Assembly (NCBI RefSeq): GCF_027594785.1 | Contig: NZ_CP075584.1 | Span: 1,488,001-1,552,000 of the forward strand | Length of the DNA stretch: 64,000 nucleotides | DNA from: Cryobacterium breve | GTDB lineage: Bacteria; Actinomycetota; Actinomycetes; Actinomycetales; Microbacteriaceae | Reading direction: 5' to 3' | Shown: positions 29,132-39,824 of the stretch, piece after piece | How positions within the stretch are numbered: the stretch's first letter is position 1 | Layout: each line of letters begins with the position of its first letter | The notes under the pieces: generated by a model | Database searches by the model: none | The model's input: only the letters and a program-made list of their open reading frames with translations | Told to the model about the DNA's origin: nothing | Translations under genes and position numbers: made by a program

Positions 29132-29648
29132 CTATTTCTTACCCTTCTTGTCGTCCACGATTCCGCCCAGCAGGCCGCCGATCGCGCCACCGAGCACCCC
29201 TCCGGCAGGGCCCCCGAGGAGTGATCCGATGCCGGCTCCAATCCCCGCGAGGCTCGAGCCGTAGCTCACCCGGGCGATCGAGACCGTCGTCGTTCCTTCG
29301 GGATTCGCTGAGATCTCGAACGACCCGACGGCGGCCGACGCCACCACCAGCGCAACGGGGCTGGCCTTGCCGCCCGCCGCCAGCTTCCCGTAGATCTCAC
29401 GCGACTCGAAGAAGGCCCTTTGGGGGTCTGCTTTACCCTCTCCGGCCTCGAACCCGAGCTTGTAGAGCCCAAGGAGCGTCTGCACCTCGTCATCGGTGAT
29501 CAGGCTCTGCGGCTTCGAGCCGATCCAAGATGGCTTTGTGATCACTGATCATGTCGCCCTTGTTGGCTTCCACAATGCGTCGCGCTTCCGCGCGCGCGGC
29601 GTGCATCAGCCCTGCGATATCGGTGCCCAGGTACGTTGGAGCTTCCAT
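29132..29648 (-). CDS. Hypothetical protein with C-terminal glycine zipper, one-base frameshift
   Basis: About 171 residues after removing one base at 29501-29507 (CAGGCTC on the + strand), which fuses ILDRLEAAE to LITDDEVQTLLGLYKLGFEAGEG. The first about 60 residues are helical; the middle (VALVVASAAVGSFEISANPEGTTTVSIARVSYGS) is beta-like; residues 135-165 are a glycine-rich GxxxG zipper (GIGAGIGSLLGGPAGG) that could insert in a membrane or assemble oligomers; the tail is basic (DDKKGKK). ATG 29648 is spaced well behind AGGAGG. I do not recognise a characterised family. Confidence 0.7.
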
Positions 29649-29830
29649 CATGCGCCTCCTCTGAGAAATACTCATGTCAGTAAAGCACCGGATGCGGTCG
29701 TCGCTAAGGGGTTGGCAGAGATCCCGCGAGTGGCTGACGGGGATGGGCCGGCGTTCCGGAGGCGGCTCTTCGAATCCCTTCCGCGCCTAAGGGCACGTCA
29801 TCCTGGATACCCTCGACGTGGCCGACAGGG

Positions 29831-30432
29831 TCACGGTCGAGTTTCCACCTCGGTGGGCACGACATCGAGCATGACCTCGTTTCGACGCAGGAACGAGGGC
29901 ATGAACGGTGGATCGAAGCGGGCGAAACGGGGCTCTCCCCGCGCCGTGAATCCAGAGGCGGCGATCGCCCCCGAAGCGTCTCCAAATGGCGCGCGTACCC
30001 GGCCTCGTCCCACCGGCCGCGATACCTCACCGCGGCGGTCGAACTCCCTGGAACGCTTCTCAGCCGCACCTCCTGGCTGGTCGGTTGCGGAGCCGTGTCG
30101 ATCGTGAGACCCGCGGGGAGCACGAAGGCAACCCGGAACATCCCCTTCCCGTCTCGATCACCCGGCTTCCCACCGAGGGCCTCCTGAACGACAGGGGCGG
30201 TCATCGCGATCTTCGTCGACGCCTCGGCCTGCACGACGGGCGCAGTCATCGCGACCTTCTGACGAACGGAATTCTCGCCACTGATATAGGCGAACAGGTA
30301 TCGGAACGCACGATTGCCGGCATCTTCGAATGGCCCGGTCGTGGTGACCTCGGCGACGAGATGCTCTGGATAGCTGCGCAGCTCGAAACCGTCGTAATCG
30401 CCCACGACCGCGTAGGGCTGTTGTTCGGTCAT
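29831..30432 (-). CDS. SOUL-family heme-binding protein, one-base frameshift
   Basis: About 200 residues of the SOUL/p22HBP fold: YDGFELRSYPEHLVAEVTTTGPFEDAGNRAFRYLFAYISGEN, the repeated IAMTAPVVQ motif, MFRVAFVLPAG and a C-terminus AASGFTARGEPRFARFDPPFMPSFLRRNEV. The end is reached only if one base is restored in the C5 run at 29968-29972 (a deletion). SOUL proteins bind heme or tetrapyrroles; the bacterial role is not established. Single gene. Confidence 0.85.
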
Positions 30433-30475
30433 GCTCTCAAGCTACTCCGCGTTCGTGCGTGCGTGAGCGAAGCCC

Positions 30476-31351
30476 TTACAGAGGTTCAACCGCCTCGATT
30501 CGCGTGGCCGCCCAGCTGGCCAGAAGTCTGAGTCTCTCTGCGCTGGGTGAGCCGGGTTCCGCGGTGTAGATCATGAGGACGAAACCTGGGTCGGCTGTGA
30601 TGATGAGCTCTTCATAGGCAAGAGTGAGCTCGCCGACGACGGGGTGATTGAAGCGTTTCGTGCCGGAGCCGTGGGCGCGAACGTCGTGGGCTCCCCAGAG
30701 TTGGCGGAACGTGTCGCTGCGGGTGGAGAGCTCGCCGACGAGGTCCTGGAGGCCTGTGTCGTTGGGGTCGCGGCCGGCTTCGGCACGCATGATCGCGACG
30801 CACATTCCGGCGAAGAGATCCCAGTCCGGGTAGAAGTCACGTGATGCGGGGTCGAGGAATTGGAACCGGGCCAGGTTCGGTGTGCGCCCACCGTCGCCGA
30901 TCAGTGGCGAATAGAAGGCACGTCCGAGTTCGTTTGTGGCAAGAAGATCCTGGTGCTGGTCTCGCACGAATGCGACGCCGTCGGTGATCGTGCTGAGCAC
31001 CCAGTGAAGACTGGGCCGGCTCACGGCGTTCCTTGTGGCGCGCCGGCGTGGACGTCCGGACAGCGGGACGCCGTCTGCTGCGCGGGCGAGGTCGAAGAGG
31101 TGGGTCCGCTCCGTGTCGTCGAGGTTGAGTGCGCGGGCGATGGCGTCGAGCACGGAGGCGGACGCCCCTCCGATCGCGCCGCGTTCGAGTTTGGCGTAGT
31201 ACTCGACACTGACGCCCGCGAGCGTTGCCACCTCGGTGCGACGAAGCCCGGCTACGCGCCGGTTTGCTCCGGAGGGAAGGCCCACCTGTTCCGGAGCGAT
31301 TTTCGCGCGGCGGGACATGAGGAATTCGCGCACCTCGGATTGATTGTCCAT
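30476..31351 (-). CDS. XRE-family regulator with MmyB-like ligand-binding domain
   Basis: 291 residues: N-terminal helix-turn-helix (RRVAGLRRTEVATLAGVSVEYYAKLERG) and a PAS-like MmyB domain (WVLSTITDGVAFVRDQHQDLLATNELGRAFYSPL ... FQFLDPASRDFYPDW), the combination common in actinobacterial regulators. ATG 31351. It is divergent from the MFS exporter starting 103 bases away and is its probable regulator. Confidence 0.88.
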   Translation of the reverse strand: MDNQSEVREFLMSRRAKIAPEQVGLPSGANRRVAGLRRTEVATLAGVSVEYYAKLERGAIGGASASVLDAIARALNLDDTERTHLFDLARAADGVPLSGRPRRRATRNAVSRPSLHWVLSTITDGVAFVRDQHQDLLATNELGRAFYSPLIGDGGRTPNLARFQFLDPASRDFYPDWDLFAGMCVAIMRAEAGRDPNDTGLQDLVGELSTRSDTFRQLWGAHDVRAHGSGTKRFNHPVVGELTLAYEELIITADPGFVLMIYTAEPGSPSAERLRLLASWAATRIEAVEPL

Positions 31352-31453
31352 GTCGACGAGACTACGTCCCCGGCGCTGGGCGCGGGGTTCCCTGCTGGTA
31401 CACCCCTCGACAGAGACTCCCTCGCGGGGCGCACAACGCATTGACTGAGGGAT

Positions 31454-32675
31454 ATGTCGGCGGTGAGGAGAATCTTGAATACGACCATCACGGTGCGACC
31501 ACCGGCCACTCTTGAGACTGTCAAGCGCCTGCCCCTGGCGACCCTGATCGCCTTGGCGGTCATCGGCTTCGTTCTCGTGGCGATGGAGACCATGCCGGCC
31601 GGCCTGCTTCCGGTCATTGCCGCGGGCATGGGGACAAGCGAAGGCACCGTCGGTCTTTTCGTGAGCGCATACGCCCTCGGCACGGTCATCGTCACGATCC
31701 CGGCCATCACCCTGACCCGGGGGATGCGTCGAAAGCCCCTGCTCCTCGGAGCGATCCTCGGTCTCATCGTCGCGAACAGCGTCACCGCACTCTCCAGCGA
31801 CGTGGCTCTTTCCCTGCTGTCACGGTTCGTTGCGGGGGCATTCTCGGGAATCATCTGGGGGATGCTCGCGGCCTACGGTCGAAAGATCAGCCCGCCGTCC
31901 CGCGCAGGGCTGTCCCTGGCGATCGTCTCCGGCGGGGCACCGGTCGGATTCGCCCTCGGCACACCCCTCGGGTCCTGGCTCGGAACGACATTCGACTGGC
32001 GGTGGGCATTTGCCGGCCTCACCGCAGTGGCCGTCATCGCCGGTGCGCTCATCGCTGCGATCGCCCCCGACGCCCACGGACAGCCGGGAAGCTCACGACT
32101 GCCCTTGGTCCGGGTGTTCCGGATCCCCGGCATCGCCATCATTCTGGCCGTCATCTTCACCTGGATGTTGGCGCACAACACGATCTACACCTATCTCTCC
32201 CCGTATCTGAGGTCCACCAGCGGCAGCCTCGCCGTCGACGTTCAGGCTCTTCATCTTCGGAGTCGCCTCGATCGGCGGCATCGTCATCACCGGGGCGCTC
32301 CTGGACCGCTATCCGAGACCGCTGCTGCACGGCAGCGCGGCGCTGTTCATCATGGCCGGTGTTGTGCTCCTCGTCGGGCACACCTCGACCGCGGCGATCG
32401 CCGTCGCGACCGTTCTGTGGGGAATCGCGTTCGGCGGGGTATCCGCCCAGGTTCAAGCCGCTCTCACCACAACGGGAGGCCAGGACTCGGATATCGCCAA
32501 CTCGTTCCTGCCGGTGGCGTTCAACCTCGCCATCTTTACCGCCGGCATTCTCGGAGCCGCCCTGCTGACAGTCTTCGACGGTCTCGTCCTCACCGTCGTG
32601 ATGATCGTGTTCGGGCTAACCGCGCTCCTGCTGACCCTCTACGGACGTCGCACCGCTTTCCCCGCCCGCCTCTAG
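31454..32675 (+). CDS. MFS transporter (DHA1, AraJ/Cmx-like), one-base frameshift
   Basis: About 406 residues with twelve predicted helices. Seen: FVLVAMETMPAGLLPVIAAGMGTSEGTVGLFVSAYALGTV at the start, GMRRKPLLLGA (motif A), and SRFVAGAFSGIIWGML. The frame breaks at 32243-32249 (CAGGCTC): one base less joins SLAVDVQ to LFIFGVASIGGIVITGALLD. Resembles exporters such as AraJ and chloramphenicol-resistance proteins. Divergent from the XRE/MmyB regulator. Confidence 0.88.
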
Positions 32676-32894
32676 CAACCCTGTCTCACAATTCCTGAAC
32701 CATTCGATCAATCGACAGCAACACACCTGGAACGGCTGATGCCGGCGAGCAGTGACGGCACCGTCACCCTCGACGTCGTCCCGGAGGACTAGCGCACCAT
32801 TGGACGACCGCGAAGCCTTCAAGGTCACGATCACCTTCAGAGCAGCAGGCCTGCCCTCTCCCCGCACCATTCACCACCACCTGAAAGGAACACT

Positions 32895-33227
32895 ATGACT
32901 GACCAACGCACGCAGGTCGGAGGAGGCCGGAACCTGTTCGGCGACTTCGCTCCGAAACTCGCCGAACTCACCGACGATGTCCTCTTCGCCGACGTCTGGA
33001 ACCGCCCCGAACTCTCCGCCCGCGACCGCAGCCTCATCACCGTGGCCGTACTCACGGCCGGAGGGAACACCGACCAGTTGAGTTTCCACCTCGATCACGC
33101 TGTCAAGAACGGCGTCACCCAGGTCGAACTCATCGAAGCCATCACCCATGTCACGCTCTACGCCGGCTGGCCCCAGGGCATGGCCGCAATGGGCGTCGCC
33201 AAGCAGTATTTCTCCAACAACCAGTAA
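32895..33227 (+). CDS. Carboxymuconolactone decarboxylase-family protein
   Basis: 110 residues with the CMD core (WNRPELSARDRSLITVAVLTAGG, then ITHVTLYAGWPQGMAAM). It lacks the CxxC pair of AhpD, so it is of the PcaC-like type rather than a peroxidase. ATG 32895 after AAAGGA. Nine bases separate it from the cupin gene, a pairing often seen with oxidoreductases or quinone-related metabolism; the substrate is unknown. Confidence 0.85.
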   Translation: MTDQRTQVGGGRNLFGDFAPKLAELTDDVLFADVWNRPELSARDRSLITVAVLTAGGNTDQLSFHLDHAVKNGVTQVELIEAITHVTLYAGWPQGMAAMGVAKQYFSNNQ

Positions 33228-33235
33228 GGAACATC

Positions 33236-33637
33236 ATGATCATCGAACCTGCCGTACCGACCACGCTCAACCCGGCCGCCCAGTTCGCCGGTGAAGTCTG
33301 GCTCGACCCGATCGCGCTGCCCCACGAGCCAGACCAGCGGATGGTCGTCGTGACAGTCCGCTTCGCTCCCGGCGCCCGCACCGCCTGGCACTCCCACGAG
33401 CTCGGCCAGTACGTCCGCGTCACCCAGGGCGTCGCACGGTTCGGAGGGCGCGACGGCTCGATCATCGAGGTCCACCCCGGCCAGACGCTCTACACCCCGC
33501 CGGGCGAAGAGCACTGGCACGCGGCAGCCCCCGGAGTCTTCATGGAGCACATCGCCATGGTTCAGTCGGGCGCCGACCCGGCCAAGACCACCACCTGGCT
33601 TGAGCACATCACCGATGACGAGTACAACGGCAACTAA
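33236..33637 (+). CDS. Cupin-domain protein
   Basis: 133 residues of a single cupin: motif 1 TVRFAPGARTAWHSHELGQYVRVTQG (His pair and Glu/Gln metal site) and motif 2 PGQTLYTPPGEEHWHAAAPGVFMEH. Part of a two-gene unit with the CMD-family protein. Probable metal-binding small-molecule enzyme or sensor of unknown substrate. Confidence 0.88.
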   Translation: MIIEPAVPTTLNPAAQFAGEVWLDPIALPHEPDQRMVVVTVRFAPGARTAWHSHELGQYVRVTQGVARFGGRDGSIIEVHPGQTLYTPPGEEHWHAAAPGVFMEHIAMVQSGADPAKTTTWLEHITDDEYNGN

Positions 33638-33715
33638 AGGCAGTCAGCGCAGGAAGGCTGGGCGCATCCATTCCGTGTGCGCCCAGCAGTCCGCGGACGA
33701 GAATGATCGCTGGAA

Positions 33716-35285
33716 TCATCGAATGTCCGTCAGGGACACCGGTCCGTTCTGGCGGCGAAACCACGGAATTGTCGAAAGGTCCACCGGGACCTCGAAGACA
33801 CCCGGCCCGAGGTGGATGGAGCCGTCGCCGGCGACCCAGCGCCCGGGCGGGAAGATGACCGTACGCGATCGTGCGTGCTGATCGAGGACCGGCGCGACGA
33901 GAATGTCCTCGCCGATGAGGTACTCGTCCCTCGTGTCCTCGTAGCCGGGATGGTGGTAGGCGAGGGGCCGGAGGATCGGTTCGCCCGACGTCGCCGCGTG
34001 GTCGACCAGGCGCAGTATTTCCGGCATCAAGGACTGGCGGAGTGCGACGGCCGCCCTGACCGCGTCCAGGTGCGCAACGTCAAGCACCCGCCAGGGTGAG
34101 AGGGAGAACTGGATCATCGGGAAGAGCGCCGCGCACTGCGCGTAGCGCACGAAGAGTTCCTGGTCCAGGGGGTACCGGGCGTGAACCGCTCCAGGTCGCC
34201 ACCCCCGACCATGTCGGGACAGATGAAGGCATGCCCGATCAGGCCCTGGGCAATGGACTCCGGAATGATCGAGCCGAGCCCGCCCACGCCCCAGACAGGC
34301 GGTTTGTCGTGCAGGCGCTCACTGAGCGCCCGGCCGCCCATCTTCCACCCGGAACGGAATTCGTTGAACGTGTAGCGCTCACCGATCCGGGCCCAGGCGG
34401 CGCACTGGCCCGCCGGATCCGTCGGCTCTGTCGTGATGTCACCGACCCGGTAGTCCCGGAAATCGCCGCCGTCGAACTTGAATCCGGCCACTCCGTGTTC
34501 CGAGATCAGGGCCGCGAGCCGCTCGTTCAGCCAATCGACGGCCGCCGCATCGGTGACGTCCAGCAGCGCACTGTGCCCATTCCACCAGGGACGGATCGCG
34601 ACCTGCCCATCGGACCCGCGCACCAGCAGGTCGCGCTGACGCAGGTGGCGGAACGTGGCGCTGTCCGGGCTGACGAACGGAACGATCCAGAGCATCACGG
34701 GGCAGCCCCACTCCGCCAGTTTCCGGGTCATCTCCCCGGGGTTCGGGAACCTGGACCGATCGAACGTCCACGTGCCGTACCCCGGAGACCAGCTGTCGTC
34801 GATGATCACAACGCCAGGGGGAATCCGGCGTCGAGGATGCCGCGTACGTACTCGAGGACACCCTCCTGCGTTGGCTCGTAGGGCATTTCGATCCAGGTGC
34901 TGTATTGCGGGCCGGTGAACATCTCACGGGCCGGTGCCCGACCGGTCGGCGGGAAGAAGGAGGCCGACGCGTGACGGAAGGCCTCGGCGAGCGTGTCGCC
35001 CGCCCGGCTGCTGAGGAGGGCACGACCGTTCGCCGACAGGCTTCCGTTCTCGAAGGAGAACGTGAACGGGGTCTCCGACCAGACGACCCGACCGCGGCTG
35101 GACAGCAGCACCGGGGCCGACTGATTGGCACCGCCGGTATCGTCGGCCAGGAAACCGGCGGATGTGGCCAGGTCACGCCGGTGGGGTTCGGAGCCGAAGG
35201 GCATCTGCTGGCCATCCGCCACGGCGCCTCCCCACCACTTCTCGCCGGGGAGCAACTCCAGGCACAGGGCATCCGTGGTGGTCAC
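33716..35285 (-). CDS. GH31-family glycoside hydrolase, two one-base deletions
   Basis: About 523 residues once two missing bases are restored, near 34808-34815 (between FPLG and VVIIDDSW) and 34166-34178 (before LDQELFVRYAQ). Seen: YSTWIEMPYEPTQEGVLEYVRG, WSPGYGTWTFDRSRFPNPGEMTRKL, the nucleophile block GVAGFKFDGGDFRDY, the acid/base region GHAFICPDMVGGGD, and LFVRYAQCAALFPMIQFSLSPWR. Such proteins cleave alpha-glucosides or alpha-xylosides. GTG 35285 starts next to the stop of the GH32-like gene, so the two form an operon divergent from the ABC transporter. Confidence 0.85.
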
Positions 35286-35286
35286 G

Positions 35287-36258
35287 TCACTCGCCCCCTT
35301 CCTGATACGGGTGGCGCCCGGATCCGGGCTGGAGCGTGCCTCGCTCGGTGAGGCCGAGAACGATGGGGTCGCAGATCACCCCGGCGAAGGCGCCCTCCGC
35401 ATCCGCCTCGACGAATCCCAGCAGAACCGGGTCGCCCGCCTTGTTGCGCAACACTCGGCCCGCGTAGATCCCCGGCGCCGTGATCGGTTCCGCGCGATCG
35501 AACTGGAAGGGACCGAGCGGGCCGTCTGCCGGCGCCGTGTAGGTGGCCGTGCGGGCCTCGATCACCTCGTTCATCACGTCGGAAGCGGCCGCGCAAAAGA
35601 CCAGCACGTGCCGCCCCTCGACCTCGAGCACCTGGAGGACTTCGAGCTGGCGAAAACCGGAGGCGCTGCCGAGGGGCGCGGTGACCGCCCAGTTCCGCAG
35701 GTCACTGGAAACGGCATGGCCCACAGAACCCGGCGCCCCGGCGTCATCCGTGCGCGGCTCCCGCGCGGTGATGAGCATGTGCCACAGTCCGTCCGCGTCA
35801 CCTCGGAACACCCAGGGATCGCGCCACGGCTCGTCGAACTCCGGCGCCTCTGCGGCAGTCGAGTACCAGCGGTCGTCGGCCGTCGCGATCGGGACGGTCA
35901 AGACCCGGTCCCAGACGATCAGATCCGGGGAGGTCGCGTGGCCGATGCGCTGGATCCTGGTGCGGCTGCGCTTCTCGACCCCGGTGTAGAAGAGGTGCCA
36001 GGTGTCCTCGCTGCGAACGATGCTGCCGGTCCAGACGGCCAGATCATCGAAGTCGCCGTCCGCACCGGCGCCGAGCGCATCGGGCATCGTCGTCCACGTG
36101 GTCAGGTCGGTGGAGACGGAGTGTCCGATCCGGGCATTCGCATGGCGCAGGTCCGGGTCCCCGAGCGACGTCGGCGCCTTCAGGTAGAAGGCGTGGTGCA
36201 CGCCGGCGTCCTCCACGTACCACGAATCCCACACCCAGTAACCGTCTATCGCGAGCAC
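35287..36258 (-). CDS. GH32/68-superfamily glycoside hydrolase
   Basis: 323 residues forming one five-bladed beta-propeller. Seen: YWVWDSWYVEDAGVHHAFYLKAP, FDDLAVWTGSIV, the transition-state motif WRDPWVF (RDP) and QLEVLQVLEVEGRHVLVFC at the expected position of the acid/base EC region. Likely a beta-fructosidase or sucrose-active enzyme; without a C-terminal beta-sandwich it is shorter than classical invertases. GTG 36258 chosen; an upstream frame reaches a stop soon. First gene of the leftward operon of the galactoside locus. Confidence 0.78.
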   Translation of the reverse strand: MLAIDGYWVWDSWYVEDAGVHHAFYLKAPTSLGDPDLRHANARIGHSVSTDLTTWTTMPDALGAGADGDFDDLAVWTGSIVRSEDTWHLFYTGVEKRSRTRIQRIGHATSPDLIVWDRVLTVPIATADDRWYSTAAEAPEFDEPWRDPWVFRGDADGLWHMLITAREPRTDDAGAPGSVGHAVSSDLRNWAVTAPLGSASGFRQLEVLQVLEVEGRHVLVFCAAASDVMNEVIEARTATYTAPADGPLGPFQFDRAEPITAPGIYAGRVLRNKAGDPVLLGFVEADAEGAFAGVICDPIVLGLTERGTLQPGSGRHPYQEGGE

Positions 36259-36330
36259 GCCGCACCACTTCCTCGTAGGCTCCCTGGCTTTTCTGGTCGC
36301 GCGAATCGCCGATCAGCGCCACCTCTTAGT

Positions 36331-36370
36331 TTCAATATTGAAGATAGTAACGGCGTGATTCAGTCGTTAC
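36331..36370. promoter_or_regulatory. Operator cluster in the divergent promoter of the galactoside locus
   Basis: In an AT-rich island: a perfect palindrome TTCAATATTGAA (36331-36342) and an inverted repeat GTAACG-N12-CGTTAC (36347-36370), followed by a smaller CTTTC-N5-GAAAG repeat. Position between the glycosidase and ABC operons suggests control by the ROK protein encoded at 42119; binding is inference. Confidence 0.55.
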
Positions 36371-36465
36371 CAAGTGAAATAGAAAAGTTTCGCTCAGGTA
36401 TTGACGTAGATGCTTTCATTCTGAAAGTATCTACCCAGACAACGATGTTGAAGGAGGTCGATCGC

Positions 36466-37407
36466 ATGGCGATCACAGAACGCAGGGCGACCCGGCCGAG
36501 GAGTGCTCCCCCGAAACCCCCTGTAAAGAAGGGGAATCGGGATTCTCAGCTCACGGCCGCTGTCCTCTTCCTGATTCCCGCATCAATCGGCTTCATCGTC
36601 TTCTTCGCCTCGCCGGCCCTGCGCGGACTCTACCTGAGTTTCACGAAGTACAACCTGCTGCGGCCTCCGACCTTCATCGGCTTCGACAACTACGTCGCCA
36701 TCGCTACCGATCCGGTGTTCTGGAACTCGCTGAAAGTCACCCTCGAGTACGTGGTTCTGAACGTCGGAGTCCAGACCATCGCCGCTCTCGGCCTCGCGGT
36801 CCTGATGCAGCGGTTCACCCGTTCCATGATCGTACGCGGGGTCATCATGCTGCCGTACCTCATCGCGAACGTCATCGTCGCGCTGGTCTGGTTCTGGTTG
36901 TGCGACTACAACCTCGGCATCATCAACGCCGCACTCGATTCCTTCGGCATCGGCAAAGTCGGCTTCTTCGGTAACGCAGACATCGCGATGGGCACCATCG
37001 CCATGGTCAACGTGTGGCGCCACCTCGGCTATACGGCGCTCCTCCTCTTCGCGGGGCTTCAGGCCATCCCGAAGGATGTCTACGAGGCTGCCGAGGTCGA
37101 TGGCGCCGGTGAATGGCGGGTCTTCCGCAGCGTCACCCTGCCGTTGCTGCGTCCCGTGCTCGCCTTCGTCCTGGTCGTCACGGTCGTCGGCTCGTTCCAG
37201 ATCTTCGACACGATCGCCGTGACCACTAAAGGTGGACCGGTGGACGCCACCCGTGCGATCAACTACTACATCTACCAGCGCGCATTCGAGCGACTGGACT
37301 TCGGATATGCCTCCGCCCTGGCCGTCATCCTCATGATCATCCTCGCCGGAGTCGCCCTCTTGCAGAACAAGCTCCTCCGCGCCAACGAATCCGACCTGGA
37401 GAGGTAG
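36466..37407 (+). CDS. Carbohydrate ABC transporter permease (MalF/UgpA type)
   Basis: 313 residues with six predicted helices and the cytoplasmic EAA loop EAAEVDGAGEWRVFRSVTLPLLRP. N-terminus TAAVLFLIPASIGFIVFFASPALRGLYLSFTKYNLL is typical of the first permease of sugar importers. ATG 36466 follows AAGGAGG; longer starts upstream run through the operator region and the antisense of the GH32-like gene. Four bases precede the second permease. Confidence 0.92.
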   Translation: MAITERRATRPRSAPPKPPVKKGNRDSQLTAAVLFLIPASIGFIVFFASPALRGLYLSFTKYNLLRPPTFIGFDNYVAIATDPVFWNSLKVTLEYVVLNVGVQTIAALGLAVLMQRFTRSMIVRGVIMLPYLIANVIVALVWFWLCDYNLGIINAALDSFGIGKVGFFGNADIAMGTIAMVNVWRHLGYTALLLFAGLQAIPKDVYEAAEVDGAGEWRVFRSVTLPLLRPVLAFVLVVTVVGSFQIFDTIAVTTKGGPVDATRAINYYIYQRAFERLDFGYASALAVILMIILAGVALLQNKLLRANESDLER

Positions 37408-37411
37408 CGCC

Positions 37412-38356
37412 ATGTCCATCACCGCCATCAAGGAACGCCGCGCCGCGAACCGGGCGTCCAACGAGGACGACCCTGCGCTGGCCAAGTCCAAAGTCGCGAA
37501 GTTCTTCGGTCGCCTGGCGCTCGTGATCGTCATCCTGATCACCCTGTTCCCGATCTACTGGATGTTCCGCACGGCCTTCAGTAACAACCGGGCCATGTTC
37601 TCCGAGCCGCTGAGCCTCCTGCCCGTCGACTTCACGTGGGGCCCGCTCAAGAGGGTGCTCGGCCTCGCCACGACACAGGAGGCCCTCGCGGAGGGCGGTT
37701 CCGGTGCATCCATCAACTTTGCGCAGTACATGCTCAACTCGATCCTCGCCTGCACTCTGATCACGGTGCTCCAGGTCACGTTCAGCGCCATGGCCGCGTA
37801 CGCCTTCGCCCTCCTGAACTGGAAGGGACGGGACAAGGTCTTCAGCATCTTCCTCATCGCGCTCATGGTCCCCGGGATCTTCACCCTGCTGCCGAATTTC
37901 ATCCTCGTGAAGGACCTGGGACTCCTGAACTCGATCGTGGGGATCGCCTTGCCGTCCATGTTCATGACACCCTTCGCGATCTTCTTCCTCAGGCAGTTCT
38001 TCCTCGGCATCAACCGGAGCATCATCGAGGCCGCCGTCATCGACGGCGCCAACCAATGGCGGATCTTCCGCGGCATCGTGGTCCCGCTGGCCTGGCCGCA
38101 GATCATCACCCTCGCGATTCTGCAGTTCATCCAATACTGGAACGACTACCTCTGGCCCTTCCTCGTCGGGCAAACCGAGCAGTCCAAGCTGCTCACCGTC
38201 GGCCTGGGAATCTTCAAGTCACAGACCCCTCAGGGAAACCCCGACTGGGCCGGTCTCATGGCCGGCGCCCTGGTGGCGGCAGTGCCTATCTTCATCCTGA
38301 TGCTCGTCTTCGGCCGGAAGATCGTCGGGTCGATCCAGTCCTCCGGCGTGAAGTAA
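37412..38356 (+). CDS. Carbohydrate ABC transporter permease (MalG/UgpE type)
   Basis: 314 residues, six predicted helices, EAA loop IEAAVIDGANQWRIFRGIVVPLAWP. Partner of the preceding permease. No ATPase gene is present in the locus, so a shared MsmK/UgpC-like ATPase encoded elsewhere is presumably used, as in many actinobacterial sugar importers. A 14-base perfect palindrome TCGTCTGCAGACGA lies at 38373-38386, 17 bases after the stop, and may be an intercistronic hairpin. Confidence 0.92.
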   Translation: MSITAIKERRAANRASNEDDPALAKSKVAKFFGRLALVIVILITLFPIYWMFRTAFSNNRAMFSEPLSLLPVDFTWGPLKRVLGLATTQEALAEGGSGASINFAQYMLNSILACTLITVLQVTFSAMAAYAFALLNWKGRDKVFSIFLIALMVPGIFTLLPNFILVKDLGLLNSIVGIALPSMFMTPFAIFFLRQFFLGINRSIIEAAVIDGANQWRIFRGIVVPLAWPQIITLAILQFIQYWNDYLWPFLVGQTEQSKLLTVGLGIFKSQTPQGNPDWAGLMAGALVAAVPIFILMLVFGRKIVGSIQSSGVK

Positions 38357-38463
38357 CTCCCTCCCCCTGATCTCGTCTGCAGACGATCCACGACATCCGT
38401 CCGATGACGTGGAGCACGACCCCGCACTAAGACCCGAAACAACCACGACAGAAAGAGCAGATT

Positions 38464-39808
38464 ATGAAGATGAACAAAGTGGCGATTCTGGCGCTCGCCG
38501 CCATCCCACTCATGTTGACCGGCTGCACAGCAAACGCGTCATCCACCACCGGATCGGCGGCGACGCTGAACTACGGTTTGTGGGACGCGAACCAGCTGCC
38601 TGCCTACACGCAGTGCGCGACCGACTTCCACGCCGCGAACCCGGACATCACCGTCAATGTCGAACAGCTCGGTTGGGACGACTACTGGAAGAAGATCAAC
38701 ACCGGCTTCGTCTCGGGCGAAAACTATGACGTCTTCACGAGCCACCTGGCGAACTTCCCGGAATTCGCGCTGAACAGCCAGATCCTTCCGTTGGACGACT
38801 ACATCAAGGCCGATGGCGTCGACATCAACGCGTACCAGCCCGGCCTGGCCGACCTGTGGAAGGGCAAGGACGGCAAGCAGTACGGCCTGCCGAAGGACTT
38901 CGACACCATCGCCATGTTCTACAACAAGCAGGCTCACCGACACGGCAGGCCTGACCGCCGACCAGCTCGGCTCCCTCACCTGGAACCCCACCGACGGCGG
39001 CACGTACGAGAAGGCCATCGCGCACCTGACGGTCGACAAGAACGGTGTTCGCGGCGATGAAGCCAGCTTCGACAAGAAGAACGTCGCCACGTATGGCATC
39101 TGGATGGAAAACTCCGGCGGTGCCGACGGCCAGACCCAGTGGAGCTTCCTGGCTCACACCACCGGATGGGACGAGACCAACGGGGCCTGGGGCGACAAGT
39201 ACAACTTCAACGACCCGAAATTCCAGGCCACGATCGACTGGTGGTACTCGCTCGTCGAGAAGGGCTACATGCCGTCCTTCGAAGCCCAGACCGGCATCGG
39301 CTGGTCCGACCAGCTGACCGCAGGCAAGGTGGCAATGGCGAGCAACGGATCCTGGATGACGGGTGCCGTCTTCGCTGCCAAGAGCGCAACGTTCACGCCA
39401 GCGATCGCTCCGACCCCCACGGGCCCGAGCGGCAAGCGCGCGTCCATGTTCAACGGCCTGGCCGACAACATCTGGGCAGGGACGAAGAATCCGGACCAGG
39501 CCTGGAAGTGGGTCAAGTACCTGGGATCGGCCGCCTGCCAGTCTGTCGTGGCCAAGGCCGCCGTCGTCTTCCCCGCCCTCCCGGCGGCCACGGATGAGGC
39601 CATTGCCGCTTTCAAGGCAAAGGGGATCGACGTGAGCGCCTTCACGACCCAGGTCAAGGACAAGACGACATTCCTGTACGCGATCACCGATCACCGTTCT
39701 GCCGTCTCCGCTCTGCTCACACCGGCGATGGAAGCCATCATGTCGGGCAAGGCCAAGGCGTCATCGCTGTCCGCAGTCAACGACCAGGTCAACGCCCTCT
39801 TCAAGTAA
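38464..39808 (+). CDS. Carbohydrate ABC transporter substrate-binding lipoprotein, one-base frameshift
   Basis: About 447 residues. Lipoprotein signal MKMNKVAILALAAIPLMLTGC with the lipobox Cys near residue 20. The solute-binding-protein family 1 body shows DFHAANPDITVNVEQLGWDDYWKKINTGF and YGLPKDFDTIAMFYNK. Removing one base at 38929-38935 (CAGGCTC) joins YNKQ to LTDTAGLTADQLGSLTWNPTDGG. Expected outside the membrane, delivering alpha-galactosides such as raffinose or melibiose to the permeases; the ligand is inferred from the GH36 and GH32-like genes around it. Confidence 0.9.
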
Positions 39809-39824
39809 AGACTCCTCAGAAATC

